Origin: Azospirillum sp. B4
GTDB lineage: Bacteria; Pseudomonadota; Alphaproteobacteria; Azospirillales; Azospirillaceae
Assembly (NCBI RefSeq): GCF_000333275.1
Contig: NZ_BACU01000031.1
Span: 1 to 42,882 of the forward strand
Direction: 5' to 3'
DNA length: 42,882 bases
Position numbers and translations under genes: made by a program. This document shows positions 31,653 to 42,347 of this stretch, piece by piece; position 1 is the stretch's first letter; every line of letters begins with the position of its first letter. The notes below the pieces were generated by a model. The model ran no database searches and had not been told where the DNA came from. It worked only from the letters and a program-made list of their open reading frames with translations.

Positions 31653-32594
31653 ATGACCCGCCTGCGCCTTGCCTTCATGGGCACGCCCGACTTTTCCGTT
31701 CCGGTGCTGGACGCCCTGGTCGCGGCGGGGCATGAGGTCGCCTGTGTCTACAGCCAGCCGCCGCGTCCCGCCGGGCGGGGGCACAAGGAACAGCTGACGC
31801 CGGTGCACGCGCGGGCCCAGGCGCTGGGCATTCCCGTGCGCACGCCCAAATCCCTGCGCAACGCCGAGGCGCAAGGGGAGTTCCGCGACCTGAACCTGGA
31901 TGTGGCGGTGGTGGTGGCCTACGGCCTGGTCCTGCCGCAGCCGGTGCTGGACGCGCCGCGCCTGGGCTGCCTGAACATCCACGCCTCGCTGCTGCCGCGC
32001 TGGCGGGGGGCCGCCCCCATCCAGCGCGCCATCCTGGCCGGTGACGCCGAGAGCGGCGTCACCATCATGCAGATGGAGGCCGGGCTGGACACCGGCCCCA
32101 TGCTGCTGGAGGAACGCATCGCGATCACCCCGCGCATGACCGCCAGCCAGCTGCACGACGGCCTGTCGGCCACGGGCGCCCGACTGATCGTCACGGCGCT
32201 GGATCGCCTGGCGGCCGGCGACCTGCCGGCCACCGTGCAGCCGGAGGACGGCGTGACCTACGCCGCCAAGCTGGCCAAGGAGGAAGGCCGCCTGGACTTC
32301 ACCAAGCCGGCGGCCGAGCTGGACCGCCAGGTGCGGGCGCTGACCCCCTGGCCCGGCACCTGGTTCGAGGCGGCCCTCGAGGGGGGGGCGATTGAGAAGA
32401 TCAAGGTGCTGGCGGCCGAGCCGGTGGCCGGCTCCGGCGCGCCCGGCACCTTGCTGGATACCGGCCTGACCGTGGCCTGCGGCGAGGGCGCCCTGCGCCT
32501 TGTCACCGTGCAGCGTCCGGGCAAGGGTCCGGTGGACGGTGCCGCCTTCCTGCGCGGCTTCCCGCATCAGGTGGGCCAGCGGATCGCCCAGTGA
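31653..32594 (+). CDS. fmt: Methionyl-tRNA formyltransferase
   Basis: 313 residues. It formylates initiator Met-tRNA using 10-formyl-THF. The start [19 protein letters not shown], the hallmark [14 protein letters not shown] (catalytic N-x-H region), GLDTGPML and the C-terminal OB-like tRNA-binding domain with [12 protein letters not shown] are all present. TTGGAGG precedes the chosen ATG; the open frame upstream crosses the repeat and is not coding. It overlaps truA by one base (TGATG). Confidence 0.97.
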   Translation: MTRLRLAFMGTPDFSVPVLDALVAAGHEVACVYSQPPRPAGRGHKEQLTPVHARAQALGIPVRTPKSLRNAEAQGEFRDLNLDVAVVVAYGLVLPQPVLDAPRLGCLNIHASLLPRWRGAAPIQRAILAGDAESGVTIMQMEAGLDTGPMLLEERIAITPRMTASQLHDGLSATGARLIVTALDRLAAGDLPATVQPEDGVTYAAKLAKEEGRLDFTKPAAELDRQVRALTPWPGTWFEAALEGGAIEKIKVLAAEPVAGSGAPGTLLDTGLTVACGEGALRLVTVQRPGKGPVDGAAFLRGFPHQVGQRIAQ

Positions 32595-33334
32595 TGCAAC
32601 GCTGGAAGCTCACCGTCGAATATGACGGCCGGCCCTACCAGGGCTGGCAGTTGCAGCCGCACGGCCCCTCCGTCCAGGCCTGCCTGGAGGAGGCCATCCG
32701 GCGGTTTTCGGGCGAGACGGTGCGGGTGCACGCCGCCGGACGCACCGACGCCGGCGTCCATGCCCTGGGCCAAGTCTGCCACTTCGACCTGGAAAAGCCC
32801 ACCAAGCCCGACACGGTGCGCGACGCCCTGAACTTCCACCTGCGGCCGGAGCCGGTGGCTGTGGTGAAGGTGGAGGCGGTGGCCGATGACTTCCACGCCC
32901 GCCTGTCGTGCAAGGGCCGCGCCTATCTCTACCGCATCGTCAACCGCCGGGCGCCCCTGGCGCTGGACATCGGCCGCGCCTGGCACGTGCCGGTGGCGCT
33001 GGACGCCGACGCCATGAATGAAGGCGCCCAGCGCCTGGTGGGCAACCACGACTTCACCAGCTTCCGCGCCAGCATCTGCCAGGCCAAGAGCCCGGTGAAG
33101 ACGCTGAGCCTGCTGACCCTCAGCCGGGTGGGGGATGAGGTGCACATGGTGGCCCGCGCCCGGTCCTTCCTGCACCACCAGATCCGCAACATGATCGGCA
33201 CGCTGCGCCTGGTGGGCGAGGGCAAGTGGACGCCCGATGACGTCACCCGGGCGTTGGAAGCGCGCGACCGCGCCGCTGCCGGCCAGACCGCCCCACCGGA
33301 CGGGCTGTACTTCACCGAAGCCTGGTATGAATGA
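32594..33334 (+). CDS. truA: tRNA pseudouridine(38-40) synthase
   Basis: The 246-residue enzyme makes pseudouridine at tRNA positions 38-40. The catalytic aspartate is D52 in [24 protein letters not shown] and [16 protein letters not shown] are family motifs. The ATG shares its A with the fmt stop TGA, which indicates translational coupling. A GTG one codon earlier is possible. A dispersed repeat begins 4 bp after the stop. Confidence 0.97.
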   Translation: MQRWKLTVEYDGRPYQGWQLQPHGPSVQACLEEAIRRFSGETVRVHAAGRTDAGVHALGQVCHFDLEKPTKPDTVRDALNFHLRPEPVAVVKVEAVADDFHARLSCKGRAYLYRIVNRRAPLALDIGRAWHVPVALDADAMNEGAQRLVGNHDFTSFRASICQAKSPVKTLSLLTLSRVGDEVHMVARARSFLHHQIRNMIGTLRLVGEGKWTPDDVTRALEARDRAAAGQTAPPDGLYFTEAWYE

Positions 33335-33337
33335 TAC

Positions 33338-33468
33338 CAGCGGCACGAGATATTGACTCGTGCCGCTGTAGCCCGCGACTGCGGGCGCCGGAGATTTCCG
33401 GGGAGCGAAGCGGACTGGAAATCGAGGACAAGCCAAGGCCACGGATGTGGCCGCCCGGCGATTGAGGG
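33338..33468 (+). repeat. Dispersed intergenic element, copy 5 (best preserved)
   Basis: All four stems are perfect: CAGCGGCACGAG/CTCGTGCCGCTG, CCCGC-GACT-GCGGG, GATTTCC...GGAAATC around GGGGAGCGAAGCGG, and GGCCAC-GGAT-GTGGCC, then CGCCCGGCGATTGAGGG. It lies in the convergent gap after truA and ends 4 bp before the stop codon of the opposite-strand membrane-protein gene. Confidence 0.9.
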
Positions 33469-33472
33469 AAAA

Positions 33473-34078
33473 CTAACTGACAGCCGTCAGCGGACCATGC
33501 ACCAGGGTGCTGATCAGGTCGGTGGTGGCGACGTCCAGAATGACGAAGCCGATGGCGGTCAGCCAGCCGCTGGCCAGGGTGGCGCGCACCACGTAGGCTT
33601 CGTAGAACAGGGTCCAGAGGAAGGCCACCACCTGGATGGCCGCCGCCAGGGGCAGGGAGACCAGGCCGCTGTGGGTCAGCACCGTCAGGGGCAGCAGCAG
33701 GGCCAGGGTGACGACGCTGGACCAGTTGGTGGCGGCGATGAAGCGGGCGAACTGGGGCGCCATGCCCTGCAGGCGCAGGATGCGGTCCACCATCAGCAGA
33801 TAGCCGAAGGTGCCGATGATGAAGGCCAGCAGGCTGGCGGGCACGCTGCGCGCCAGGGGCACGATGGCGGCGGGGGCGCTCCCCTCCAGCGGGGGCAGCG
33901 GATGGCCCATCCAGCGGTCCACCGTGTCCAGCGCCACCACGCCCGGCAGCAGGACCAGCAGCACCCAGAAACTGCGCAGGGCGCCGGCGCGGTCGGCCGG
34001 GAACAGGGCGGCCCCCCTCTTGTCCAGGAAGGCCAGGCGCAGGGCGCCGGCCAGGCCGCGGCCCAGGTCGCCCATCAT
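33473..34078 (-). CDS. Uncharacterised polytopic membrane protein downstream of dapE
   Basis: 201 residues with about five hydrophobic segments (near 36-52, 78-97, 118-136, 139-160 and 172-190); the helical packing and charged N-terminus recall Yip1-like proteins, but I see no decisive motif. The start overlaps the dapE stop (ATGA), so translation is coupled to dapE. Longer reading upstream is in the shadow of dapE. An inner-membrane location is inferred. No link to lysine synthesis is evident apart from position. Confidence 0.78.
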   Translation of the reverse strand: MMGDLGRGLAGALRLAFLDKRGAALFPADRAGALRSFWVLLVLLPGVVALDTVDRWMGHPLPPLEGSAPAAIVPLARSVPASLLAFIIGTFGYLLMVDRILRLQGMAPQFARFIAATNWSSVVTLALLLPLTVLTHSGLVSLPLAAAIQVVAFLWTLFYEAYVVRATLASGWLTAIGFVILDVATTDLISTLVHGPLTAVS

Positions 34079-35268
34079 GCGGCCGCACCAGACTGGGCCG
34101 CGACCCAGTCGGACAGCACCCGGCCGTAGATGTCGGTCAGGCGCAGCAGATCGTCCACGACGATATGCTCGTCCACCTTGTGCATGCTGGCGCCCACGCC
34201 GCCGAACTCCACCACCGGGCAGTGGTTCTTGATGAAGCGCGCGTCGGAGGTGCCGCCGCTGGTGCTGAGTTCCGGCGCCAGCCCCGTCACGGACTGTACC
34301 GCCTGCGAAACGATGCCGCTGAGCTTCCCCGGCGGGGTCAGGAAGGCGTCGCCGCTGACCGTCACCGTCACATCCCACGCCCCGCCCACCTCGGCCAGCA
34401 CGCCGCGCACCCGGGCTTCCAGGCTGGCCGGCGTGTGCAGGTCGTTGAAACGGATGTTGAGGACGGCCGTGCCCTTGGCCGGAATGATATTGGTGGTGGG
34501 GTTGCCAACGTCGATGGTGGTGATCTGCAGGCTGCTGGGCTGGAAATGGGGCGTGCCTTCGTCCAGCGGCTCCCCCGACAGGCGGGCCAGGGCCTGGGCC
34601 AGGCGGGGCAGGGGATTGTCGGCCAGGTGGGGATAGGCGACGTGGCCCTGGGTGCCCAGGCTGGTCAGGGTGAAGGTGATGCTGCCGCGCCGGCCGATCT
34701 TCATCATCTGGCCCAGCGTCTGGGGGTTGGTGGGTTCCCCCACCAGGCAGGCGTCCAGCGCCTCCCCCCGGTCCTGCAGCCAGCCCAGCACCTTGCGCGT
34801 GCCGTTGATGGACGGGCCTTCCTCATCGCCGGTGATCAGCAGGCTGAGGCTGCCGGCCAGGGGCAGACCGGCGGCCTGGTGCCGGGCCACGGCGGCGACG
34901 AAGGCGGCGATGGCCCCCTTCATGTCCGAAGCACCCCGGCCGAACAGCCGGCCGTCGACGATCTGGCCGGCGAAGGGCGCCACGCTCCAGGCGCCCTCAT
35001 CCCCCACCGGCACCACGTCGGTGTGGCCGGCGAAGCAGAAGTTGGGACCGCTGTCGCCCAGGCGGGCATACAGATTGTCCACCGGCGCCGTCCCCTCCTG
35101 GGTGAAGGTCAGGCGGTGGCAGGTGAAGCCCAGGGCGCCCAGCACCCCCTCCAGCACCCCCAGGGCGCCGGCGTCGGCCGGCGTGACGCTGGCGCAGCGG
35201 ATCAGCGCCTGGGTCAGCGCCACCGGATCGGTCGCGTCCAGGGCGGCGGCGGTGCTGACGACGGCCAT
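34075..35268 (-). CDS. dapE: Succinyl-diaminopimelate desuccinylase
   Basis: The 397-residue M20-family di-zinc hydrolase releases LL-diaminopimelate in the lysine/peptidoglycan pathway. Visible residues are H82 and D84 in [11 protein letters not shown], the bridging D115 in [10 protein letters not shown]149/E150 in ITGDEEGPS, and [11 protein letters not shown] plus the late metal histidine region. It lies 6 bp after dapD, the preceding succinylase-branch step, on the same strand. Confidence 0.97.
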   Translation of the reverse strand: MAVVSTAAALDATDPVALTQALIRCASVTPADAGALGVLEGVLGALGFTCHRLTFTQEGTAPVDNLYARLGDSGPNFCFAGHTDVVPVGDEGAWSVAPFAGQIVDGRLFGRGASDMKGAIAAFVAAVARHQAAGLPLAGSLSLLITGDEEGPSINGTRKVLGWLQDRGEALDACLVGEPTNPQTLGQMMKIGRRGSITFTLTSLGTQGHVAYPHLADNPLPRLAQALARLSGEPLDEGTPHFQPSSLQITTIDVGNPTTNIIPAKGTAVLNIRFNDLHTPASLEARVRGVLAEVGGAWDVTVTVSGDAFLTPPGKLSGIVSQAVQSVTGLAPELSTSGGTSDARFIKNHCPVVEFGGVGASMHKVDEHIVVDDLLRLTDIYGRVLSDWVAAQSGAAA

Positions 35269-35274
35269 GGGCGA

Positions 35275-36120
<846 letters not shown>

Positions 36121-36298
36121 GGGGCGTCGTCCGGATGGCGCCTTGGCGGCGGCTTGGAATCGGGGCGGTTGGCTGGGTCGTCCAACGGGCGTCGCGACAA
36201 TGGCGGGGGCCTTCCCCCCCTGTCAACGCCCCCGGGGACAGGACAGACCCTACTTTAGGAGCCCTCGCGCGACAGTTTATTGCGCGGGCGCCGCCACC

Positions 36299-37042
36299 TC
36301 AGCCGCCAACCTCGGCCGCCACCTGGGCCAGCCAGGCCGGCACGTCGGTGATGCGGTGCTGCACATAGGCCGGGATCTGGGACGGCGCCTCCGGATTGGG
36401 CAGGGAGAAGGGGGAGCCCGTGTCCACGAACACGGTGGCCATGCCCAGGGCCGCCGCCGGCTCCAGGTTGCGGGCGATGTCCTCCACCATCACCGCCCGG
36501 GTGGGGTCGATGGCGTGGCGCTGGATCAGGGTGGTGTAGGGGGCCGCCTCCGGCTTGGGCGTGAAATCGGCGGCCACGATGTCGAACACGGCGTGGAAGT
36601 GGTCGGCCACGCCCAGGCGCCGCATCACGTTCTCCGCATGCCCCTTGGACCCGTTGGTGTAGATGATCTTGCGCCCCGGCAGGGCGGCCAGGCTGTCGGC
36701 CATGCCCGGCTGCGGCAGGATGGCGCTGACGTCGATGTCATGGACATAGTCCAGGAAGGGTTCCGGCCGCACCCCGTGATTCAGCATCAGTCCGCGCAGG
36801 CTGGTTCCGTACTGGCGGAAATAGTCCTTCTGCAACCGCTTGGCCGCCGCCGCGTCCAGGCCCAGCGCCTGGGCGATATAGGCGCCGATGCGCACGTCCA
36901 CCTGGGCGAACAGGTTGCACGCCGCCGGGTACAGCGTGTTGTCCAGATCGAAGATCCAGGTGTCGACATGGCCGAAGGCGCCGGGGGCGCTGCGGCCGGC
37001 GGGGGGAGTGGCGGGGGTGGCGGCGGGGGCGTTCGTCATCAT
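36299..37042 (-). CDS. HAD-family pyrimidine 5'-nucleotidase
   Basis: The 247-residue HAD hydrolase has motif I WIFDLDNTLYP (D32, D34), motif II IYTNGSKGHAENV, motif III Lys in FTPKPEAAPY and motif IV VMVEDIARNL. DNTLYP with this cap belongs to the SDT1-like pyrimidine nucleotidase group common next to dapD in alphaproteobacteria. It probably dephosphorylates UMP/CMP or damaged nucleotides. Two adjacent ATGs (37042, 37039) are possible starts; AGGTC upstream fits the second slightly better. Confidence 0.9.
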   Translation of the reverse strand: MMTNAPAATPATPPAGRSAPGAFGHVDTWIFDLDNTLYPAACNLFAQVDVRIGAYIAQALGLDAAAAKRLQKDYFRQYGTSLRGLMLNHGVRPEPFLDYVHDIDVSAILPQPGMADSLAALPGRKIIYTNGSKGHAENVMRRLGVADHFHAVFDIVAADFTPKPEAAPYTTLIQRHAIDPTRAVMVEDIARNLEPAAALGMATVFVDTGSPFSLPNPEAPSQIPAYVQHRITDVPAWLAQVAAEVGG

Positions 37043-37266
37043 GACCTGAACATGGGCCCGGCGCCGCCCGGGGGCAAGCGATCCCGCGCGTCAGGAGACG
37101 CCGCGACCTATCCACACGCGGCCCAGGGTGCCCGTCCGGGCCAGTTGCCGCCACCGGGGGAGTAGGCTACTCCTTTGGTAATGAAACCTTTCGTCCCACG
37201 GGCTTGGTCATGGGGCTGGCGGTGGCCCCGTCCGGGCACCTGGGGTGGCGGCGAGCGAGGCGGGGC

Positions 37267-39039
37267 ATGGCATCCGATTTCCACGATACCCAGTCGGGCG
37301 CGCCCGCGATGGACGCGCAGGCGCTGCTGGCCGGCTGGGCCGGCCCGGGGCTGGAGATCGATGCCGGGGGCCGCGTCACCGGCATGAACGGCGCCGGCGC
37401 GGCCTTGCTGGCGCGCGACGACGGTTGGCTGGAGTTGCTGTCCCGCTGGGTGGTCGATGGCGGCGTGCTGCAGCCGGGCACCCATTCCAGCCCCCTGCCG
37501 GACCAGGAGGTGGTGGAATGGACGCCGCTGGCGCTGCCTTCCAGTGGGCCGACCGTCGGCCCCGCCACTGGGCAGACCGATGAACCGGGCCGCACCCGCT
37601 ACCTGCTGCTGGGCCGCATGGCCACGCTGGAGCGCCGCCTGCGCCAGGCGCTGACCGAGTCGCGGCAGCGCTACAAAGACCTGGTGGAGATCTCCAGCGA
37701 TTTCGCCTGGGAGACGGGGCCGGACGGGCGCTTCGCCTTCGTCTCCCCGGCCGGCGCCATCGGCTACCGCCCGGATGATCTGGTGGGCCGCCACCCCAAC
37801 GATTTCCTGTTGCCGGAATTCGACGACGGCCTGTCCCCCTTCGAGGCGCGCGAGGCCATCGAGCGGGTGGAGGTCTGGCTGCGCGCGGCCGATGGCCATC
37901 CCGCCTGCCTCATCTCCTCCGCCCTGCCGCTGACGGGGCCGGACGGGCAGTGGGTGGGCGCCCGCGGCGCCTGCCGCGACATCACCGAGGCCCGGCTGCG
38001 CGCCATGGAGCTGGCCCAGGTGCGCCTGCGCGAACGTTATCTGGGCTACATCGTCTCCTCCACCCGCGATGACGTCGACCCCGCCCGCACGCTGGAGATC
38101 GCGGCCGGCGTGGCCGTCAACGCCACCGGCGCCGCCGGTTCCGCCCTGCGCGCCCGGGTGGAGGGCACGGGCGACTACGCTCCGGTGGGCGTGGCCGAGA
38201 GCATCCCGCCGGAACTGGAGGCCACCCTGGCCGATCTGCCCCACCGCGCGGCGCTGAGCGAGGGGGCGGTGACGGTCACGGCCGCCGGCTATGACGTGCT
38301 GGCCGCCCGCACCCTGTTCCGGCATGAGGTCAACGGCGCCGTCCTGGTCTGGCGGCCGGCGGCCCAGGGTTCGGAGAAGGACGACGCGGGCGAGAAGCCC
38401 GGCGGCCAGGACGGCTGGTCGGCGGATGACCTGTCCATGGCCCGCACCATCGCCGACCATGTGGGGGCGGCCATCGCCCAGGCCCGCTACCAGGAACGGC
38501 TGAAGACCCTGTCGGAGCGTGACGGACTGACCGGCCTCTACAACCGCCGCACCGTTATGGATATGCTGGAGCAGCGGCTGGGTGGGAAGACCGGCGGCTC
38601 CTCCGCCCTGCTGTACTTCGACCTGGACAACTTCAAGGCGGTGAACGACCTGCGCGGCCACACCGCCGGCGACGATGTGCTGCGGGCCGTGGGCGACCTG
38701 CTGCGCCGTATGGCGCGGCCGGGCGATCTGGCCGGCCGACTGGGCGGTGACGAGTTCGTACTTTGGGTGGACCGGGTGGATGAGGCCCAGGCCCTGTCCG
38801 TGGCCGACCGGCTGTTGCGCGAGGCGGCGGAGTTCCTGCGCCCCCTGTCGGCCGGGCCGGAGAAGCCGTTGGGCGTGTCGGTGGGCGTGGCCGTGCACCA
38901 GGGCGGCGGCGGGGAACCTGTGCAGGGACTGGTGGATCGCGGCGACCAGGGCATGTATGCCGCCAAGCGCTTGGGCAAGGGCCACCGCAGCCTGTCGCCC
39001 GCCTACGCCGGTGATGGGTCGGCGGGAAAGGACATGTGA
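37267..39039 (+). CDS. PAS-GAF-like-GGDEF diguanylate cyclase
   Basis: 590 residues. A degenerate PAS-like segment opens the protein (about 20-110), a clearer PAS follows (about 130-255; YKDLVEISSDFAWETGPDGRFAFVSPAGAIGYRPDDLVG...GARGACRDITE), then a GAF-like region (about 275-420) and a GGDEF domain (about 425-570). The active loop GGDEF is intact at 493-497 and the inhibitory site RPGD lies exactly five residues before it, so it should make c-di-GMP under product feedback. No membrane segment: a cytosolic sensor. The ATG at 37267 follows GAGG; a TTG 21 codons earlier is less likely. It overlaps the next gene by one base. Confidence 0.9.
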   Translation: MASDFHDTQSGAPAMDAQALLAGWAGPGLEIDAGGRVTGMNGAGAALLARDDGWLELLSRWVVDGGVLQPGTHSSPLPDQEVVEWTPLALPSSGPTVGPATGQTDEPGRTRYLLLGRMATLERRLRQALTESRQRYKDLVEISSDFAWETGPDGRFAFVSPAGAIGYRPDDLVGRHPNDFLLPEFDDGLSPFEAREAIERVEVWLRAADGHPACLISSALPLTGPDGQWVGARGACRDITEARLRAMELAQVRLRERYLGYIVSSTRDDVDPARTLEIAAGVAVNATGAAGSALRARVEGTGDYAPVGVAESIPPELEATLADLPHRAALSEGAVTVTAAGYDVLAARTLFRHEVNGAVLVWRPAAQGSEKDDAGEKPGGQDGWSADDLSMARTIADHVGAAIAQARYQERLKTLSERDGLTGLYNRRTVMDMLEQRLGGKTGGSSALLYFDLDNFKAVNDLRGHTAGDDVLRAVGDLLRRMARPGDLAGRLGGDEFVLWVDRVDEAQALSVADRLLREAAEFLRPLSAGPEKPLGVSVGVAVHQGGGGEPVQGLVDRGDQGMYAAKRLGKGHRSLSPAYAGDGSAGKDM

Positions 39040-40283
39040 TGGGCGGACTGGACTACGATACCGCCAAGAAGCTGGCCACCGGTGACATGGCCGACCGGAA
39101 GTTCGTCGCCTCGCGCGCCGAAACCCGGCCGGAAATCCTGTACCTGCTGGCCACGGACCAGAGCGCGGAGGTGCGGCGGGAGATCGCGCTGAACAGCGCC
39201 ACCCCGCGCCAGGCGGACATGATGCTGTCCACCGACGTGGATGAGGGCGTGCGCAGCGGCCTGGCCACCAAGATCGCCGCCCTGGTACCCTCGCTGTCCG
39301 CCGACCGGGTGGGGCAGATCGAACGCATGACCCTGCAGATCCTGGAGACGCTGGCCCGCGACCGCGCCGTGGCGGTGCGCGGTGTCATGGTGGCGGCGCT
39401 GAAGGACCTGCCCAACGCCCCGCCCAGCGTCATCCAGCAGTTGGCCCGCGACCTGGACGCCACCATCTCTGGCCCCGTGCTGCGCCACTCTCCCATCCTG
39501 ACCGATGACGACCTGCTGGAGATCATCGCCGGCGCGCCCGAGGATGAACGGCTGTGCGCCATCGCCGAGCGTGCGGACGTCAGCGTCGCCGTGTCCGACG
39601 CCATCGTGCAGACGGAGCGGGAGGCGGCGGTGGCCAGCCTGCTGGGCAACGCCAGCGCCCAAATCCGGGAAGAGACGCTGGACCGCATCCTTGATCTGGC
39701 GCCCAAGCACGAACCCTGGCACGCCCCCCTGGTGCGGCGTCCCCAACTGCCGGCCGCCGCCGCCGCCCGCATCGCCGGCTTCGTCACCGACAGCTTGGTC
39801 AAGGTGCTGGAAGGCCGTACCGACCTGCCGCTGGAAACCCGCCAGGCCATCACCCAGGCGGTGCGCCAGCGCCTGCCCGCCGGCAAGGCCGGTACCGGCA
39901 ATGGCAACGGCCTGGTGGAGGAGGAGGCGCCGAAGGAGCGCCCGGCCGACCGCGCCCGGCGCCTGCACAAGGAAAAGAAGCTGACGGAGGACACGGTGAC
40001 CATGGCCCTGGGCCAGGGCGACCGGGGCTTCGTCATGGCCTCGCTGGCGCTGCTGTCCGGCCTGCCGCTGCCCATCGTGGAAAAGATCATCGCCGGGCAG
40101 AGCCCGCGCGGCGTCACCTCGCTGTGCTGGAAAGCCAAGCTGACCATGCGCGCCGCGCGCCAGGTGCAGATGCGCCTGGCCCAAATTCCCCCCTCCAACG
40201 TGCTGAACGCGCGCGAGGGCACCAAGTACCCCATGACCGACGACGAGATGAAATGGCAGCTGGAGTTCTTCGGGGTGGAGTGA
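39039..40283 (+). CDS. DUF2336 domain protein
   Basis: The 414-residue cytosolic protein is mainly helical and HEAT-like in its first half (FVASRAETRPEILYLLATDQSAEVRREIALNSATP). The arrangement fits the alphaproteobacterial DUF2336 family, of no known function. Its ATG shares a base with the stop of the GGDEF gene (TGATG), so the two are translated together. It could be an effector or partner of c-di-GMP signalling; this is inferred from coupling alone. A charged linker (EEEAPKERPADRARRLHKEKK) sits near residue 310. Confidence 0.85.
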   Translation: MGGLDYDTAKKLATGDMADRKFVASRAETRPEILYLLATDQSAEVRREIALNSATPRQADMMLSTDVDEGVRSGLATKIAALVPSLSADRVGQIERMTLQILETLARDRAVAVRGVMVAALKDLPNAPPSVIQQLARDLDATISGPVLRHSPILTDDDLLEIIAGAPEDERLCAIAERADVSVAVSDAIVQTEREAAVASLLGNASAQIREETLDRILDLAPKHEPWHAPLVRRPQLPAAAAARIAGFVTDSLVKVLEGRTDLPLETRQAITQAVRQRLPAGKAGTGNGNGLVEEEAPKERPADRARRLHKEKKLTEDTVTMALGQGDRGFVMASLALLSGLPLPIVEKIIAGQSPRGVTSLCWKAKLTMRAARQVQMRLAQIPPSNVLNAREGTKYPMTDDEMKWQLEFFGVE

Positions 40284-40325
40284 GGTGGTGGGCTGTCACG
40301 ATTGCGGGTTCTGAACCGCAAACAA

Positions 40326-40357
40326 AAACGCCGGGCGGAGCGATCCACCCGGCGTTT
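40326..40357. terminator. Bidirectional terminator after the DUF2336 gene
   Basis: A perfect 10-bp stem AAACGCCGGG / CCCGGCGTTT, with A-run before and T-run after, can end transcription from both sides of the convergent gap. Confidence 0.8.
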
Positions 40358-40388
40358 CGCGTTCTGAAGTCGACTTTGGTGCTTACGT

Positions 40389-40517
40389 CAGCGGCATGAG
40401 GTTTCGCCTCATGTCGCTGTAGGACGCGACCGCGTCCGCCGGACCTTTGCGGGGAGCGAAGCGGATCGCAAAGGGAGGAAGCCAAGCCGCCGGACGGCGG
40501 CGCCCGGCGATTGAGGG
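40389..40517 (+). repeat. Dispersed intergenic element, copy 6
   Basis: Stems: CAGCGGCATGAG/CTCATGTCGCTG (one G-U), GGACGC-GACC-GCGTCC, CCTTTGC...GCAAAGG around GGGGAGCGAAGCGG, GCCGCC-GGAC-GGCGGC, then CGCCCGGCGATTGAGGG. The stem bases differ from copy 5 on both sides, so pairing is kept. It ends 10 bp before the argB stop codon, with argB on the opposite strand. Confidence 0.9.
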
Positions 40518-40527
40518 AACAAGAAAC

Positions 40528-41454
40528 TTACTTGTGCCCGATCAGGGTGCCGGCGCCGCCTTCGGTGAAGATTTCCATGAGGATGGCGTGGGGGACGCGG
40601 CCGTCCAGGATGACGGAAGCGTCGACGCCATTCTCCACCGCCTGGATGCAGGTCTCGATCTTGGGGATCATGCCGCCGCTGGCGGTGCCATCGGCGATCA
40701 GGGTCCTGGCCTGGTCCACCGACAGCTCGGGGACCAGCTGCTTGTCCTTGTTCAGCACGCCGGCCACGTCGGTCAGCAGCAGCAGGCGCTTGGCGTTCAC
40801 GGCGGCGGCCACGGCGCCGGCGGCGGTGTCGGCGTTGATGTTGAAGGTCTCGCCATGCGGACCATAGCCGATGGGGGCGATGACGGGGATCAGGCCGGCA
40901 TCCTGGATGCGGCGGATCATGCCCGGGTTGACCTTGTAGGGGTCGCCGACGAAGCCCAGGTCCAGCACCCGCTCGATGTTGCTGTCGGGGTCGCGCTTGG
41001 TGCGCATGACCTTCTTGGCCTCGATCAGCTCACCGTCCTTGCCCGACAGGCCGATGGCCTGGCCGCCCTGGTCGTTGATCAGCTGGACCAGCTGCTTGTT
41101 GATGGAGCCGGACAGCACCATCTCGACGATCTCCACCGTCTCCTTGTCGGTGACGCGCAGGCCGTCGATGAATTCGGACTTGATCTTCAGCCGGTCCAGC
41201 ATCTGGCCGATCTGGGGCCCACCGCCGTGCACGACCACGGGGTTGATGCCCACCTGCTTCAGCAGGACGATGTCGCGGGCGAACATCTCGCCCAGGCGCT
41301 CGTCGCCCATGGCGTGGCCGCCATACTTCACGACGAAGGTCTGGCCGGCGTAGCGGCGCATGTAGGGCAGCGCTTCCGACAGGGTCGTGGCCTTGGCCAA
41401 CCATTCCTCGCGGGTGGCGGCCAGGGAAGCGGAAGCGGCGGTGGCAGCGGTCAT
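40528..41454 (-). CDS. argB: Acetylglutamate kinase
   Basis: The 308-residue amino-acid-kinase-family enzyme phosphorylates N-acetylglutamate, the second step of arginine synthesis. [25 protein letters not shown] and the glutamate-binding [12 protein letters not shown] are typical. The first 25 residues (Ala-rich helix) resemble the N-terminal helix found in arginine-inhibited hexameric forms. It follows engB on the same strand after 130 bp. Confidence 0.97.
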   Translation of the reverse strand: MTAATAASASLAATREEWLAKATTLSEALPYMRRYAGQTFVVKYGGHAMGDERLGEMFARDIVLLKQVGINPVVVHGGGPQIGQMLDRLKIKSEFIDGLRVTDKETVEIVEMVLSGSINKQLVQLINDQGGQAIGLSGKDGELIEAKKVMRTKRDPDSNIERVLDLGFVGDPYKVNPGMIRRIQDAGLIPVIAPIGYGPHGETFNINADTAAGAVAAAVNAKRLLLLTDVAGVLNKDKQLVPELSVDQARTLIADGTASGGMIPKIETCIQAVENGVDASVILDGRVPHAILMEIFTEGGAGTLIGHK

Positions 41455-41584
41455 CGGCTTGGGATCCGTGTCACGGGATGGAAAGGCGGTTCGTATCTAT
41501 ACCCGACCCGGGCCCAGGGCAATCCCCCGTCTCCCGGTCCGCGGCGTTGGGGACAGCATAACCGCCCCCGAGGGTTTCCGCGTG

Positions 41585-42253
41585 TTACGGATTGGCTAAA
41601 GCCGCCAGGCTGGCCCGCAGTTCCGGCACGCCCTCGCCCGTCTCACTGCTGGTGAACAGCACCTCGGGATGGGCGGCGGGGTGCTTCTTGATCGCCGCCT
41701 GCGTGGCGGCGTGCACATGGTTCAGGGCCAGGCGGGTCAGCTTGTCGGTCTTGGTCAGCACCACCTGGTAGACCACGGCGGCGTTGTCCAGCATGCCCAT
41801 GACCTCCATGTCGATGGGCTTGAAGCCGTGGCGGCTGTCGATCAGCAGGCAGCAGCGGCGCAGGGTCACGCGGCCCTTCAGGTAGGCGCGGACGAACTCA
41901 TTCCACGCTTCCACCTTGTCCTTGCTTTCCTTGGCGTAGCCGTAGCCCGGCATGTCCACCAGCGACACGCGGTCGCCCAGGTCGAAGAAGTTCAGCTGCT
42001 GGGTCCGGCCGGGGGTATGGGAGGTGCGGGCCAGGGTCTTGCGCCCCGTCAGGGCGTTCACCAGGCTGGACTTGCCCACATTGGACCGGCCGGCGAAGGC
42101 GATCTCGGGCAGGCCTTCCGGCGGCAGGTTGTCCTTGGCTGACGCCCCCCACTTGAAGTCGCACTCCTTGGCGAACAGCAGGCGGCCAGCCTCCAGCGCC
42201 TCGGGCGTGATGGGGGTCAGGGCGGGCAGGGGGGGCAGCGGCTTGGTGGCCAT
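41585..42253 (-). CDS. engB: Ribosome-biogenesis GTPase EngB/YsxC
   Basis: The 222-residue TRAFAC GTPase has G1 GRSNVGKS (55-62), G2 in RTSHTPGRTQQLNFF, G3 DMPGYGYA, G4 TKTDKL and a G5-like SSETG. It assists assembly of the large ribosomal subunit. The start at 42253 (MATKPLPP) gives the usual length; 37 extra codons in frame upstream lack family similarity. It lies downstream of yidC in the same direction, a common alphaproteobacterial order. Confidence 0.95.
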   Translation of the reverse strand: MATKPLPPLPALTPITPEALEAGRLLFAKECDFKWGASAKDNLPPEGLPEIAFAGRSNVGKSSLVNALTGRKTLARTSHTPGRTQQLNFFDLGDRVSLVDMPGYGYAKESKDKVEAWNEFVRAYLKGRVTLRRCCLLIDSRHGFKPIDMEVMGMLDNAAVVYQVVLTKTDKLTRLALNHVHAATQAAIKKHPAAHPEVLFTSSETGEGVPELRASLAALANP

Positions 42254-42286
42254 GGGCCGTACTCTCTCACTGGCTTGAAATGGCGC

Positions 42287-42315
42287 GGGGGCACGGAACC
42301 TTGTCCCATGCCCCC
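42287..42315 (-). terminator. Hairpin between yidC and engB
   Basis: GGGGGCA (42287-42293) pairs with TGCCCCC (42309-42315) in the 94-bp gap. It has no T-run and may only attenuate or stabilise the yidC message. Confidence 0.35.
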
Positions 42316-42347
42316 GGCGGTATGAAAACCTGGCGTTTGGCGCCGGG

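Noticed and set aside
30957-32567. Long minus-strand open frame opposite def and fmt
   Set aside because: Def and Fmt are unambiguous on the plus strand; the antisense frame is compositional noise.
37108-38985. Long minus-strand open frame opposite the GGDEF gene
   Set aside because: The GGDEF, PAS and I-site motifs on the plus strand are decisive.
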